Source of the DNA: Lysinibacter cavernae
Lineage (GTDB): Bacteria; Actinomycetota; Actinomycetes; Actinomycetales; Microbacteriaceae
Direction: 5' to 3'
Length of the DNA: 64,000 nt
NCBI RefSeq assembly: GCF_011758565.1
Contig: NZ_JAAMOX010000003.1
Location: 1-64,000, forward strand
Below the pieces are notes generated by a model. That model made no database searches. It worked only from the letters and a program-made list of their open reading frames with translations, and was not told the DNA's origin. A program made the translations under genes and the position numbers. Below are positions 9,247-16,969 of this stretch, piece after piece; position 1 is the stretch's first letter; each line of letters opens with the position of its first letter.

Positions 9247-10083
9247 GTGTCCATTGATGTAGTTGTTTTTCCGCAGTGGCAAGGGTCAGACTCCGCACGA
9301 GCGATGCGCCTCTGCGACGGCGCCTCGATACTGCAGAGCGAGCTCAACGTTCCTGATTACCGCGTCGTCGATGTGCCATCCGAAGCTGGCGATAGCCTCG
9401 GCACGGCAGTCAAGCGCATTTCGAGCTTGCAGCACGCGCGGCGCAGCGCACTCGAAGTCCTGCGCGGCACAACAGGACCGGTTGTCACTCTTGGCGGCGA
9501 CTGCGCCTCAGACCTTGCGAGCATCGACTATGCCCTCGGTCTCTACGGCAGCAAGAACACCGCCGTTATCTGGTGTGACGCCCATGCAGATCTGAATACC
9601 CCGGCAACCTCTCCGTCAGGGGCGTTCTCGGGTATGGTGCTTCGCGCCCTCCTCGGCGAGGGCCCTGACGAGCTCCCCGTTGAGCATCCGATCCTGCCCC
9701 ACAACCTCATTCTCGTCGGCGGGCGCGACTACGACGACGCAGAGGCAGCGCTCATCGACACGCTCGGCATTCGCCTCGTGACCGCAAACGAGCTTGCGGA
9801 CCCGCTCGCGCTTGGCACGGCGGTTGCGGCAACCGGCGCAACTCACGCCTACGTGCATCTCGATCTTGATGTTATTGATCCTGCCGAGTTTGAGTCGGTG
9901 CACTCCCCCGTTCCCTTTGGCCCTTCGGTAGCCGACCTGACCGCGAGCGTGCGTGGTATCAGGGAACACGCCGCATCTGCCGGTGGCTCTATCTGTGAGT
10001 TCGCACCAGAATCTGATGATCCGCAGGCCGCGGGAGACGACCTCACAACCGTCCTCCGCCTCATTGGGGCAATCACCGCATGA
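9247..10083 (+). CDS. arginase/agmatinase/formiminoglutamase (ureohydrolase) family protein
   Basis: 278 residues with the ureohydrolase metal motifs in order: GGDCASD (83-89), DAHADLNTP (from D111) and LDLDVIDP (D206, D208, D211). Family members hydrolyse arginine, agmatine or related guanidino compounds at a two-manganese centre. The usual GGDH histidine ligand is cysteine (C86) here, a variant also known in other arginase-family members, so the substrate should not be assumed to be arginine. The start is GTG at 9247, preceded by GAAAGGGG. The stop overlaps the next gene by 4 bp (ATGA), so the two are probably translationally coupled. Confidence 0.85.
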   Translation: MSIDVVVFPQWQGSDSARAMRLCDGASILQSELNVPDYRVVDVPSEAGDSLGTAVKRISSLQHARRSALEVLRGTTGPVVTLGGDCASDLASIDYALGLYGSKNTAVIWCDAHADLNTPATSPSGAFSGMVLRALLGEGPDELPVEHPILPHNLILVGGRDYDDAEAALIDTLGIRLVTANELADPLALGTAVAATGATHAYVHLDLDVIDPAEFESVHSPVPFGPSVADLTASVRGIREHAASAGGSICEFAPESDDPQAAGDDLTTVLRLIGAITA

Positions 10084-10439
10084 ATCGCATCCTCTTCAAT
10101 TCGCCGCTCAGCCGACTCGGCTATTGGTACGCGACCCTTGTTGGCCTGGTCTGGGGAAGCATCTGGAGCACCGGCGCAATTCAGCGACGAAACGGTCTCT
10201 TTGTGTTCACCGGTATGCCAACATGGACCTTCGGCCGAGGGGGCAGCTGCGTTGGCGCCTGCTACCTGACCGCACAGAATGTGTCCGATGCGGTACTTGA
10301 ACACGAGGCCGTACACAAAACTCAGTGGCAAACCTACGGCATGCTGTTCCCGTTCTTTTACGCTGCGGCGGGCTTCAACCCGCTCAACAACCGCTTCGAG
10401 ATTGAAGCTGGCCTTCGCAAAGGCGGGTATATCCGCTAG
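10080..10439 (+). CDS. small membrane protein with HExxH motif (often named Fe-S oxidoreductase)
   Basis: 119 residues. A hydrophobic segment near residues 14-32 (GYWYATLVGLVWGSIW) is followed by GGSCVGACYLT, a clear zinc-protease-type motif HEAVH (in VLEHEAVHKTQWQTYG), a second hydrophobic stretch (LFPFFYAAAGFNP) and a conserved-looking NRFEIEAGL, whose glutamate could be a third metal ligand. Related actinobacterial proteins carry the label Fe-S oxidoreductase, but no cluster-binding cysteine set is present; only the two cysteines of GSCVGAC. The ATG overlaps the ureohydrolase stop by 4 bp. A tiny membrane metalloprotein is the best reading; the function is unknown. Confidence 0.75.
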   Translation: MNRILFNSPLSRLGYWYATLVGLVWGSIWSTGAIQRRNGLFVFTGMPTWTFGRGGSCVGACYLTAQNVSDAVLEHEAVHKTQWQTYGMLFPFFYAAAGFNPLNNRFEIEAGLRKGGYIR

Positions 10440-10449
10440 AGGAAGCGGG

Positions 10450-10887
10450 CTACAGCTGGAACGAGTGAGCAGAGAGCACTGAGGCGTTGTCAACGCTGTC
10501 GCTCAGCACCTCACGGATGCCGTCCATCGTGCGTTCGCTGCCAACTAACCAGGCCTGCACCCCTGGGGTAACGCCCGTTGCGTGGTCTTCAACCAACATC
10601 TCGGAAGCCCAGGCTGCGGCGGCGCGGCTAATCTTTTCGCCAGGAAGCGAGAGCGCGCCGGAGGCAGACTCGCGCACAAACCAGCTCACGACCATGCGTG
10701 GCGGGGCATCAAGCAACACGATTTGATCGGCGCTCTCGACCTCAACGAAGATGCGACCCTTTGCGCAGAGCGGAAGGGTGGCGATTCCGAGTTCAACTTC
10801 GCTGAGCGAGGATTCGTCACCGGCGATGAGATAGTGCGGGAGATCCAGCACTCTCGTGCGGTGTGCTCTGCGAATGGGGGTCGTCAT
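10450..10887 (-). CDS. stand-alone SIP (siderophore-interacting protein C-terminal) domain protein
   Basis: 145 residues beginning MTTPIRRAHRTRVLDLPHYLIAGDESSLSEVELGIATLP. The GDE.(S/A)L segment, FVEVES, VVSWFVRE and AWLVGSE follow the NAD(P)H-binding half of siderophore-interacting ferric reductases, but the FAD-binding beta-barrel half is absent. It is thus either a stand-alone domain or a remnant. ATG 10887 is preferred over upstream 10914 because GAGAGG sits at proper spacing, and because the longer start would lie inside a DtxR-type iron box. Iron-starvation expression is expected. Confidence 0.75.
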   Translation of the reverse strand: MTTPIRRAHRTRVLDLPHYLIAGDESSLSEVELGIATLPLCAKGRIFVEVESADQIVLLDAPPRMVVSWFVRESASGALSLPGEKISRAAAAWASEMLVEDHATGVTPGVQAWLVGSERTMDGIREVLSDSVDNASVLSAHSFQL

Positions 10888-10899
10888 GGTCCTCTCAGT

Positions 10900-10918
10900 A
10901 TAGGTCAGGCTCACCTAA
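10900..10918 (-). promoter_or_regulatory. DtxR/IdeR iron box
   Basis: The 19-bp site reads ATAGGTCAGGCTCACCTAA on the plus strand. It matches 16 of 19 positions of the consensus TTAGGTTAGGCTAACCTAA and keeps the dyad. It lies 13-31 bp upstream of the SIP-domain start, where repressor binding would block transcription in iron-replete cells. Confidence 0.8.
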
Positions 10919-11011
10919 GTATCTAGCCCCCAGATAGCCACTCCCGGCTTCCACACAGTTGCGCTGCGCGCTCCTCGCGATGAATTCCTCGTCGGAGGAA
11001 GGCGGCTGCAG

Positions 11012-11017
11012 CATAAT
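11012..11017 (+). promoter_or_regulatory. -10 box of leaderless TMEM175-like gene
   Basis: CATAAT, 6 nt before the ATG at 11024. Confidence 0.45.
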
Positions 11018-11023
11018 AGGCTC

Positions 11024-11677
11024 ATGAGCGCGCGGTATAGACACACCGAACGAGGCCTCGACCGGCTCGTGAATTTCAGTGACGCGGTCGTCGCCATCGC
11101 AATCACGCTCCTCGTTCTGCCGCTGGTTGAACTCGCAAAGGAGGCATCCACCACTGACCCGTTGACGATCATCGAGAACAGCGGATATTCGCTCCTCGCC
11201 TTTGCCATCAGCTTTGTTGTGATCGGACGATTCTGGCTGGTTCACCACGCATTCTACGAGGGTGTGACAGGGTACAACACTCCCCTGCTCTGGTCGAACA
11301 TGCTGTGGCTACTCTCGATCGTGTTCCTCCCATTCCCAACCGCGCTGCTTGCCGAGGCTGGTACCAACAGCCCCGTCACCAATGGGCTCTATATCGGAAC
11401 AATGACGATAACCACTGTTGCGATGCTGCTCCAGCGCGCCTCACTTATGCGACATCCCGAGCTCCTCCCCTCGGGGCCAGACGATCAGCACTCTGCCCTC
11501 CAACTGATGCTCACTACCGCAACATTTGCCGTTGCGGGAGTCATCAGTGTTCTGGTTCCTGATATCGGCGTCGCCGCGTTATTCCTCTTGCTGTTCACGG
11601 GCGTTTTCCGAAGACTCATCGAAGGAAAACGTCATCATCAGGCTGATCCGCAGAGCCCACCGTCGCAGGTCGATTAG
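11024..11677 (+). CDS. TMEM175/DUF1211 family potassium channel-like protein
   Basis: 217 residues with about six hydrophobic helices. Helix 1 carries the family signature RLVNFSDAVVAIAITLLVLPL (FSD near the start of TM1, then AIAITLL), the pore-lining motif of TMEM175 proteins, which lack the canonical TVGYG filter. Bacterial homologues form tetrameric K+-permeable channels. YSLLAFAISFVVIGRFWLVHHAFYEGV matches the next two helices. The C-terminus is soluble and charged. The ATG at 11024 follows CATAAT by 6 nt. The alpha/beta hydrolase gene starts 9 nt after its stop. Confidence 0.85.
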   Translation: MSARYRHTERGLDRLVNFSDAVVAIAITLLVLPLVELAKEASTTDPLTIIENSGYSLLAFAISFVVIGRFWLVHHAFYEGVTGYNTPLLWSNMLWLLSIVFLPFPTALLAEAGTNSPVTNGLYIGTMTITTVAMLLQRASLMRHPELLPSGPDDQHSALQLMLTTATFAVAGVISVLVPDIGVAALFLLLFTGVFRRLIEGKRHHQADPQSPPSQVD

Positions 11678-11680
11678 GGT
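11675..11680 (+). promoter_or_regulatory. -10 box of leaderless hydrolase gene
   Basis: TAGGGT, 6 nt before the ATG at 11687; it overlaps the stop codon of the upstream channel gene. Confidence 0.4.
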
Positions 11681-11686
11681 TGCACC

Positions 11687-12580
11687 ATGACCGATGAGTT
11701 TTCGTTTCTCCCCGGCGACGCAGCCCGAGTTGGCGCAGGCAGGGTTCCCAACGTCAGCAGGGTCAGCACAGCTGACAATACGGTGAGCGCGCTGCGGTAC
11801 GGCGACGGACGTCCAGAGGTGACGTGGCTCCACGGCGCGGGGCTCAACGCCCATACGTTCGACCCGACCATCATCGCGACCGCGCTGCCAGCGGTCAGCA
11901 TCGATCTGCCTGGTCACGGCGACTCAACGTGGCGTGACGACGCAGATTACCGCCCGTCAACGATTGCCCCTTCGATTGCCGCAGCCATCGCTGAGTTCGC
12001 GGGGCAGGGCAATCCGCAGATTCTTGTTGGGCATTCGCTTGGCGGGCTGAGCGCGGCTATTGTCGCGGCCGAACATCCAGAGCGAGTCACCTCGCTCGTC
12101 ATGATTGACATCACCCCTGGCATCACGCCGGCCTCCGGATCGGAAGCTGTTCGCGAGTTCATTGCGGGTCAACCCGATTTTGTGGATGTTGAGGAAATCG
12201 TCGATCGGGCCATTCGTTTTGGCATTGGGCACGATCGGGACGTACTGCGCCGAGGGGTCTTCCTCAACACGCGGCAACGGCCTGATGGGCGGGTGATCTT
12301 CAAACATCACCTCGCCAAGCTCGCATCGCTTGGTCAGTCCAAAGGGGGAACACCGTTAGAGGCAGCAGATCCTGGGTACAGCCCGATCTGGGAGGCGCTC
12401 GAACGGATCTCGGTTCCGGTGACGCTCGTGCGGGCAACCGCAGGATTTGTCAGCGAGGACGACGCAGAGGAGTTCATCCGGCGCGTTCCAACCGCATCGG
12501 TTGTCACAATTGAATCCGGCCACAACGTGCAGGAGCATGCTCCCGTCGAACTCGCAGCAGTCATCCGCTCACTGGCCTAA
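11687..12580 (+). CDS. alpha/beta-fold hydrolase
   Basis: 297 residues. The oxyanion-hole segment WLHGAGLNAHTFDP, the nucleophile elbow GHSLGG (in PQILVGHSLGGLSAAIVAAEHPERV) and the C-terminal histidine in ESGHNVQEHAP form a complete catalytic framework. IDLPGHGDSTWRDDADYRPS is the usual linker after strand 4. Such enzymes hydrolyse esters, amides, lactones or epoxides; nothing here fixes the substrate. It starts 9 nt after the channel gene but has its own TAGGGT -10-like box and no Shine-Dalgarno. Confidence 0.85.
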   Translation: MTDEFSFLPGDAARVGAGRVPNVSRVSTADNTVSALRYGDGRPEVTWLHGAGLNAHTFDPTIIATALPAVSIDLPGHGDSTWRDDADYRPSTIAPSIAAAIAEFAGQGNPQILVGHSLGGLSAAIVAAEHPERVTSLVMIDITPGITPASGSEAVREFIAGQPDFVDVEEIVDRAIRFGIGHDRDVLRRGVFLNTRQRPDGRVIFKHHLAKLASLGQSKGGTPLEAADPGYSPIWEALERISVPVTLVRATAGFVSEDDAEEFIRRVPTASVVTIESGHNVQEHAPVELAAVIRSLA

Positions 12581-12590
12581 CGAACGATCA

Positions 12591-13331
12591 CTACTTGGCC
12601 AACAGCACCGCAGCGAGCGCGGTGAGGTCGCCCTCGGTGAGCCCAGCCGCAAGCAAGTAGTCGATGACTGACCCGTAGCGCTCATCCACGTGTTTGAGCG
12701 TCTGATCGATTGCCTCGACGGGGCTGCCACCAATGAGCTGGACCATGGCAGGCGTCGGCTGAATACCCATGTGCTTCACCATCTCGAGGTGCGAGTCGAG
12801 CCATGGCCCTGCCAGGTTCTTCTCGGTGAGGGCATAGTCGTTGAGGACGTCGTCGCGAACGACCCCAACCGCGATTTGGGTCAGTGCGATAGCGGTTCCC
12901 GTTCGGTCCTTGCCAGCGGTGCAGTGCACCAGCACGCGGTCGTCGCCAGAGTGAGCGATGGTTCGGAGGACCCGGGCGTAGTGTGCAGGGTATTGGTCAA
13001 GCATTCGAGTATAGAACTCGGTCAACGTCATGTCGGGCCCAGAGATCACTTGGTCGGCACCCTGGAAAATTGGCGTCGGGCGCACCGTCAGTGAGAGCCC
13101 TTCCACGTTGCTGGGAGATTGGAGGCGCTCGGCGTCATCCCGAAGATCAATAACCGTAGCGATGTTCATCGTTTCAAGTTGTTCTCTCCCACGATCAGTG
13201 AGCCGGTGCAGGCCGTCGGAGCGGTATAGCTTGCCAGAGCGGAGATACGTGCTGCCGGCACGCAGGCCACCTTCGTCTCGCATGTTGTATAGCCCGTCAA
13301 CATAAACGGTGCGGTCAAGCGTGTCAGTCAT
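12591..13331 (-). CDS. tyrosine-protein phosphatase (Y_phosphatase3 type)
   Basis: 246 residues with N-terminal NMRDEGGL...YLRSGKLYRSDGLHRLTDRG, typical of the actinobacterial PtpB-like family, and the P-loop VHCTAGKDRTG, in which C137 is the nucleophile and R143 binds phosphate. Homologues dephosphorylate phosphotyrosine and sometimes phosphoinositides. It is convergent with the hydrolase (10 nt apart). The ATG at 13331 is preceded by CACAAT at 6 nt with no ribosome binding site. Confidence 0.87.
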   Translation of the reverse strand: MTDTLDRTVYVDGLYNMRDEGGLRAGSTYLRSGKLYRSDGLHRLTDRGREQLETMNIATVIDLRDDAERLQSPSNVEGLSLTVRPTPIFQGADQVISGPDMTLTEFYTRMLDQYPAHYARVLRTIAHSGDDRVLVHCTAGKDRTGTAIALTQIAVGVVRDDVLNDYALTEKNLAGPWLDSHLEMVKHMGIQPTPAMVQLIGGSPVEAIDQTLKHVDERYGSVIDYLLAAGLTEGDLTALAAVLLAK

Positions 13332-13337
13332 ACGCCC

Positions 13338-13343
13338 ATTGTG
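13338..13343 (-). promoter_or_regulatory. -10 box of leaderless phosphatase gene
   Basis: CACAAT on the minus strand, 6 nt before the ATG at 13331. Confidence 0.4.
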
Positions 13344-13396
13344 GCAGGGATATCCGTCAACCTCGCTGTTTGCTGCAATTCACCGTTGCAACCGCG

Positions 13397-13402
13397 TAGC
13401 AT
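13397..13402 (+). promoter_or_regulatory. -10 box of leaderless amidase gene
   Basis: TAGCAT, 6 nt before the ATG at 13409. GAAGG sits in the spacer but is too close to the start to be a normal Shine-Dalgarno. Confidence 0.45.
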
Positions 13403-13408
13403 CGAAGG

Positions 13409-14818
13409 ATGGCTCAGCTTCACGATCTCAGCGCACTCGACCTCCGCGACGAACTCAGAAGCGGAGCGGTGGGGCCGGTAGAAGTCAGTCAGCATTTCCT
13501 CGCTCGCATCGCCGAGCACGACGACGGCCTTGGCGCGTTCACCACGGTCACCCCGGAACGCGCCAGTGAACGGGCGCAGCATCTTGAGTCACACCGCCCT
13601 GCCGACGACGAATACCCCCTGCTCTGGGGCATGCCGCTCGCAGACAAAGACCTCAACGACCGTGCAGGGGTGCCAACGGGTCATGGCTCGCGCCTCGGCG
13701 GAGGCATCCCGGCGCAATCGGAGCAACTCGTGCACGACCTCGACGCGGCAGGGGTCGTGAGCCTTGGCAAAACGGCAAGCCCAGAGTTTGGGCTGTACGG
13801 CTATACCGAAAGCGCTGTGGCTCCTCCAACGCGGCACCCGGAGGCCAGCCACCTTGGTGTTGGAGGGTCTAGCGGCGGTGCTGCGGCGGCCGTGGCGGCA
13901 CGGCTCCTTCCCTTCGCCCCTGGCAGCGACGGCGGCGGCTCTGTCCGCATCCCTGCGGCGGCAACGGGGCTCGTGGGCATCAAACCAACACGAATCCTCA
14001 TCCCAGCCGACGCGGCAGCCGGCCCCTCGTTCACCGGTGTTGTTTCCGGGCCGATTGCGCATTCGGTGGCCGATGCCGCGTTGCTCTTCGATGGGATGAT
14101 GGCGGCAGCCGGACCAGACCGCGAACGATTTGGTCGCGCGGCAGCATCCGTTCAAGGCCCCCTTCGTATCGCGGTGGTCACGGCCTCCCCGTGGGACGAC
14201 AGCCACGGCGTTGCCATCGACCCCGCTGGCCTCGAAGCCCTCGCCGATGCAACGAAGGCTCTCCAACAGGCGGGTCACGTAGTGCTCAATGCCGGCGAAT
14301 CTAAGATGATTCGCTACCCCCGTCTTGACTACCCCGGCATCTTCACGATGGCGTGGCAGCGTTCCGCCGCGGCAATCCCTGCACACACCGAGCACGAGCT
14401 CAACCTGCTCATGCCGGTGACAAGAGAACTCGTACTCAGGGGACGCGCTATCACGCCCGAACAGGCGGCACAGAACGACACAGACCTTGCCACCTACGGA
14501 GCCGCCCTCCGCGAGGCGTTCTCCGAGGTTGATATTGTCCTCACTCCCGCCCTCGCGCAGAGCCCTCGACCGATCGGCGCCTACTCTGACGATGCCGACG
14601 TGAACTTCGCACAACAGGTCGCCTACTCACCGTTTACCTCGGCGATCAACGTTGCGGGCCTCCCCGCAATTTCATTGCCGGCAGGTCGCTACGAAGTCGA
14701 TTTCAGCGAGGTTCCCCTACCAATGGGGGTGCAACTCGTTGGCAGATTTGGTGACGACGCAACGCTCGTTTCTGTGGCGGCCCAGCTCGAGCGCGTCTTG
14801 GCTCTGCCACTCGGCTAG
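13409..14818 (+). CDS. amidase (amidase-signature family)
   Basis: 469 residues, normal length. The Ser-cisSer-Lys triad is visible: K80 in PLADKDLND, S155 in GVGGSSGGAAAAVAARL and S178 in GSDGGGSVRIPA. The C-terminal INVAGLPAISLP loop is also present. The family includes amide hydrolases and the GatA subunit; no GatB or GatC neighbours exist here, so a free-standing amidase of unknown substrate is likelier. It diverges from the phosphatase, with leaderless-type signals on both sides. Confidence 0.87.
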   Translation: MAQLHDLSALDLRDELRSGAVGPVEVSQHFLARIAEHDDGLGAFTTVTPERASERAQHLESHRPADDEYPLLWGMPLADKDLNDRAGVPTGHGSRLGGGIPAQSEQLVHDLDAAGVVSLGKTASPEFGLYGYTESAVAPPTRHPEASHLGVGGSSGGAAAAVAARLLPFAPGSDGGGSVRIPAAATGLVGIKPTRILIPADAAAGPSFTGVVSGPIAHSVADAALLFDGMMAAAGPDRERFGRAAASVQGPLRIAVVTASPWDDSHGVAIDPAGLEALADATKALQQAGHVVLNAGESKMIRYPRLDYPGIFTMAWQRSAAAIPAHTEHELNLLMPVTRELVLRGRAITPEQAAQNDTDLATYGAALREAFSEVDIVLTPALAQSPRPIGAYSDDADVNFAQQVAYSPFTSAINVAGLPAISLPAGRYEVDFSEVPLPMGVQLVGRFGDDATLVSVAAQLERVLALPLG

Positions 14819-14865
14819 CCGACAGGCTTCTCCGAGCCGGGAGGAGGTTTCACGGGGTCAAGCGG

Positions 14866-15357
14866 CTAGCGAAGCGTTGCGGCCGCATTCAGTCCGTACG
14901 CGTCGAGGCCAACCGAGGTGACAAGAAACTCCGGCGCATAGCGAGAAGCAACCGCCTGACAATCAACGAGTAGGGTGGCGGACGACCCGTCGACCGTAAC
15001 CCGAACCGCCTCGGCGAGCGAGGCCTCCTCAGCGGCGTCGAGTATGGTCTCCCGCACTCTGCCGAGTACTTCGCCTGCTGGGATGCCGGCAGACTCAACC
15101 GTGATCCTGACGGTGAGCCGTGGTGCCATCCCGTCGGCGGCATCGGCTGCGGCATCCGTCGACGGACGAAGAGCGAGCGTGACCTTGCCAAACAGTGCGG
15201 CGGCAAGCGCCAGCTTTGCGCCTCCGCCAGGAACCTTTGAAAGTACAAGATCGACGCGGTACACGCCGTCTGACTCTCGCGGATGTTGCACGAAGTCCGG
15301 CAGCCGTCCTGAGCCAACAAGGGCGAGAATCTCGGCGTGCGAAAGCATGATCTGCAT
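14866..15357 (-). CDS. conserved hypothetical protein at the end of the ABC-importer operon
   Basis: 163 residues, mostly soluble, beginning MQIMLSHAEILALVGSGRLPDFVQHPRESDGVYRVDLVLSKVPG. It has two beta-rich blocks (KVTLALRPST; PRLTVRITVESAGIP) and no recognisable catalytic motif. I do not recognise the family. It lies 26 nt downstream of the ABC ATPase gene but has its own TAGGCT box 7 nt before the ATG, so separate transcription is possible. Good reading-frame coherence and a proper start make it a real gene. Confidence 0.7.
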   Translation of the reverse strand: MQIMLSHAEILALVGSGRLPDFVQHPRESDGVYRVDLVLSKVPGGGAKLALAAALFGKVTLALRPSTDAAADAADGMAPRLTVRITVESAGIPAGEVLGRVRETILDAAEEASLAEAVRVTVDGSSATLLVDCQAVASRYAPEFLVTSVGLDAYGLNAAATLR

Positions 15358-15364
15358 GTGAGTA

Positions 15365-15370
15365 AGCCTA
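15365..15370 (-). promoter_or_regulatory. -10 box before hypothetical gene
   Basis: TAGGCT on the minus strand, 7 nt before the ATG at 15357. Confidence 0.4.
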
Positions 15371-15383
15371 GCGGGCGACGTGG

Positions 15384-16175
15384 TTATTCGAGGGTAGGAA
15401 CCGAGCTCAGGAGTCGCTGAGTATACGGATGCTGTGGGGTACTCAGGATGCTCTTCACCGGCCCCGATTCAACGATCGCGCCGTCGGTCATCACGTGCAC
15501 CGTGTCGCTCATCCCCTGCACCATGCCAATGTCGTGAGACACGATGACAAGCGTGAGGCTGAGCTCCGCGCGTAGGTCACGAAGAAGATCAAGGATCTGA
15601 GCACGAACAGTGACGTCAAGAGCGCTCACCGGCTCATCGCCGATCAGTAGTCGAGGTTTGTGGGCAATCGCCCGTGCCAGCGCAATGCGCTGGCGCTGCC
15701 CACCAGAGAACTCGTTGGGATAGCGCTCGGCACTGTCAGCCGTGAGTCCAACCTGGTCAAGCACCTCCAGCACCCGCTCACGATGATTGCCAGGGGTGTC
15801 CTGGGCGGCAAGCGGCTCAGCGATGATCTGTGCCGCCGTCATCCTCGGGTCGAGTGAGGCATACGGGTCTTGGAAGACGATGCCGCTTTGTCTGCGCAGC
15901 CACATCATTTGATCTCTGCGGTTATTGACAACCGGTCGCCCGTCAAAGAGCACGGAACCTGATGTTGGGGTTCCAAGCCCAAGCAGGATACGAACGAGCG
16001 TGCTCTTGCCCGATCCAGACTCCCCGATGATCGCAACGGAGTCACCTTCGCCAACCTCAAGCGAAACCCCCCTGAGCGCATGGCGAATTGGGACCGGCCC
16101 TGTCAGGCGGGTCCGCGGCAGCTTGTAGTCCCTGACCAGATCGGTCGCCACGATCAGTGGATGACGGTCGCTCAT
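15384..16175 (-). CDS. dipeptide/oligopeptide-type ABC transporter ATP-binding protein (DppF-like)
   Basis: 263 residues with Walker A GESGSGKST, Q-loop IVFQDPYASLDPRM, ABC signature FSGGQRQRIALARAI and Walker B LLIGDEPVSALDV followed by an H-loop (VSHD). The YTQRLLSSVP tail belongs to the DppD/DppF subfamily. The start is ATG 16175, two nt after the preceding ATPase stop with GGGGAG upstream; the longer frame to 16205 overlaps that gene. It pairs with the adjacent ATPase to power the importer. Confidence 0.88.
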   Translation of the reverse strand: MSDRHPLIVATDLVRDYKLPRTRLTGPVPIRHALRGVSLEVGEGDSVAIIGESGSGKSTLVRILLGLGTPTSGSVLFDGRPVVNNRRDQMMWLRRQSGIVFQDPYASLDPRMTAAQIIAEPLAAQDTPGNHRERVLEVLDQVGLTADSAERYPNEFSGGQRQRIALARAIAHKPRLLIGDEPVSALDVTVRAQILDLLRDLRAELSLTLVIVSHDIGMVQGMSDTVHVMTDGAIVESGPVKSILSTPQHPYTQRLLSSVPTLE

Positions 16176-16177
16176 GG

Positions 16178-16969
16178 CTACTCCCCTACTGCCGGTCGTC
16201 GCCAAGACGTGGCCAGTGCCGCTGCAACAAGTGCCCGCGTGCTTGGATGCTGCGGGTTACTCAGCACCGCATCGACGGTGCCGCTCTCAACAACGGCGCC
16301 GTCGTCGAGCACAATCATGCGGTCGGCGATCTGTTTGAGTACCGCGAGGTCGTGCGTAATGAAGACAAGACTCGACCCTGTCTCGTCGCTGAGCTCACGA
16401 AACAGTTCAAGTACCCCCTTCTGCACCGTCACATCGAGGGCAGTTGTTGGTTCATCGGCAATGAGCAGCTCTGGTCCGGCCGCGATTGCGGCGGCGATGG
16501 CTGCTCGCTGGCGCTGCCCCCCAGAGACTTCGTGTGGATACGAGCGCACGATGGATTCTGGATCAGGCAAACCCACCCGCCTGGCAAGCTCAACTGCTGC
16601 GTCCTTCGCTTGCGTACGAGACAGCGTGTAGTGGATGCGCAACGACTCGGTCATCTGCTTGCCGAGTCGGATAAGGGGGCTCAGCGCCGTTTGCGGTTCC
16701 TGGAAAACAATGCCGATCTGGTCCCCGCGAATCGCCGCAAGCTCTCGATCGGAACAACCAACAAGTTCGCGCCCGTTGAACAGGATGCTTCCGCCCACCT
16801 CGGCCTCGGCAGGAAGTAGCCCAAGAATTGCAAGCGCGGTCAGTGATTTTCCGGAACCGGATTCACCAATAATGCCAACGCGTTCGCCATCGGAAACCTC
16901 GAAGCTCACACCGGAAACTACCTGGCGCCCGCCGATGCTGACACACAGTTCGTGAACGATAAGACTCAT
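16178..16969 (-). CDS. dipeptide/oligopeptide-type ABC transporter ATP-binding protein (DppD-like)
   Basis: 263 residues: Walker A GESGSGKS, Q-loop IVFQEPQTALSPLI, signature VSGGQRQRAAIAAAI, Walker B LLIADEPTTALDV and H-loop FITHDLAVL. It overlaps the upstream permease stop by 4 bp (16966-16969), showing tight coupling. It is the first of the two ATPase subunits of the importer; the partner follows after 2 nt. Confidence 0.88.
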   Translation of the reverse strand: MSLIVHELCVSIGGRQVVSGVSFEVSDGERVGIIGESGSGKSLTALAILGLLPAEAEVGGSILFNGRELVGCSDRELAAIRGDQIGIVFQEPQTALSPLIRLGKQMTESLRIHYTLSRTQAKDAAVELARRVGLPDPESIVRSYPHEVSGGQRQRAAIAAAIAAGPELLIADEPTTALDVTVQKGVLELFRELSDETGSSLVFITHDLAVLKQIADRMIVLDDGAVVESGTVDAVLSNPQHPSTRALVAAALATSWRRPAVGE

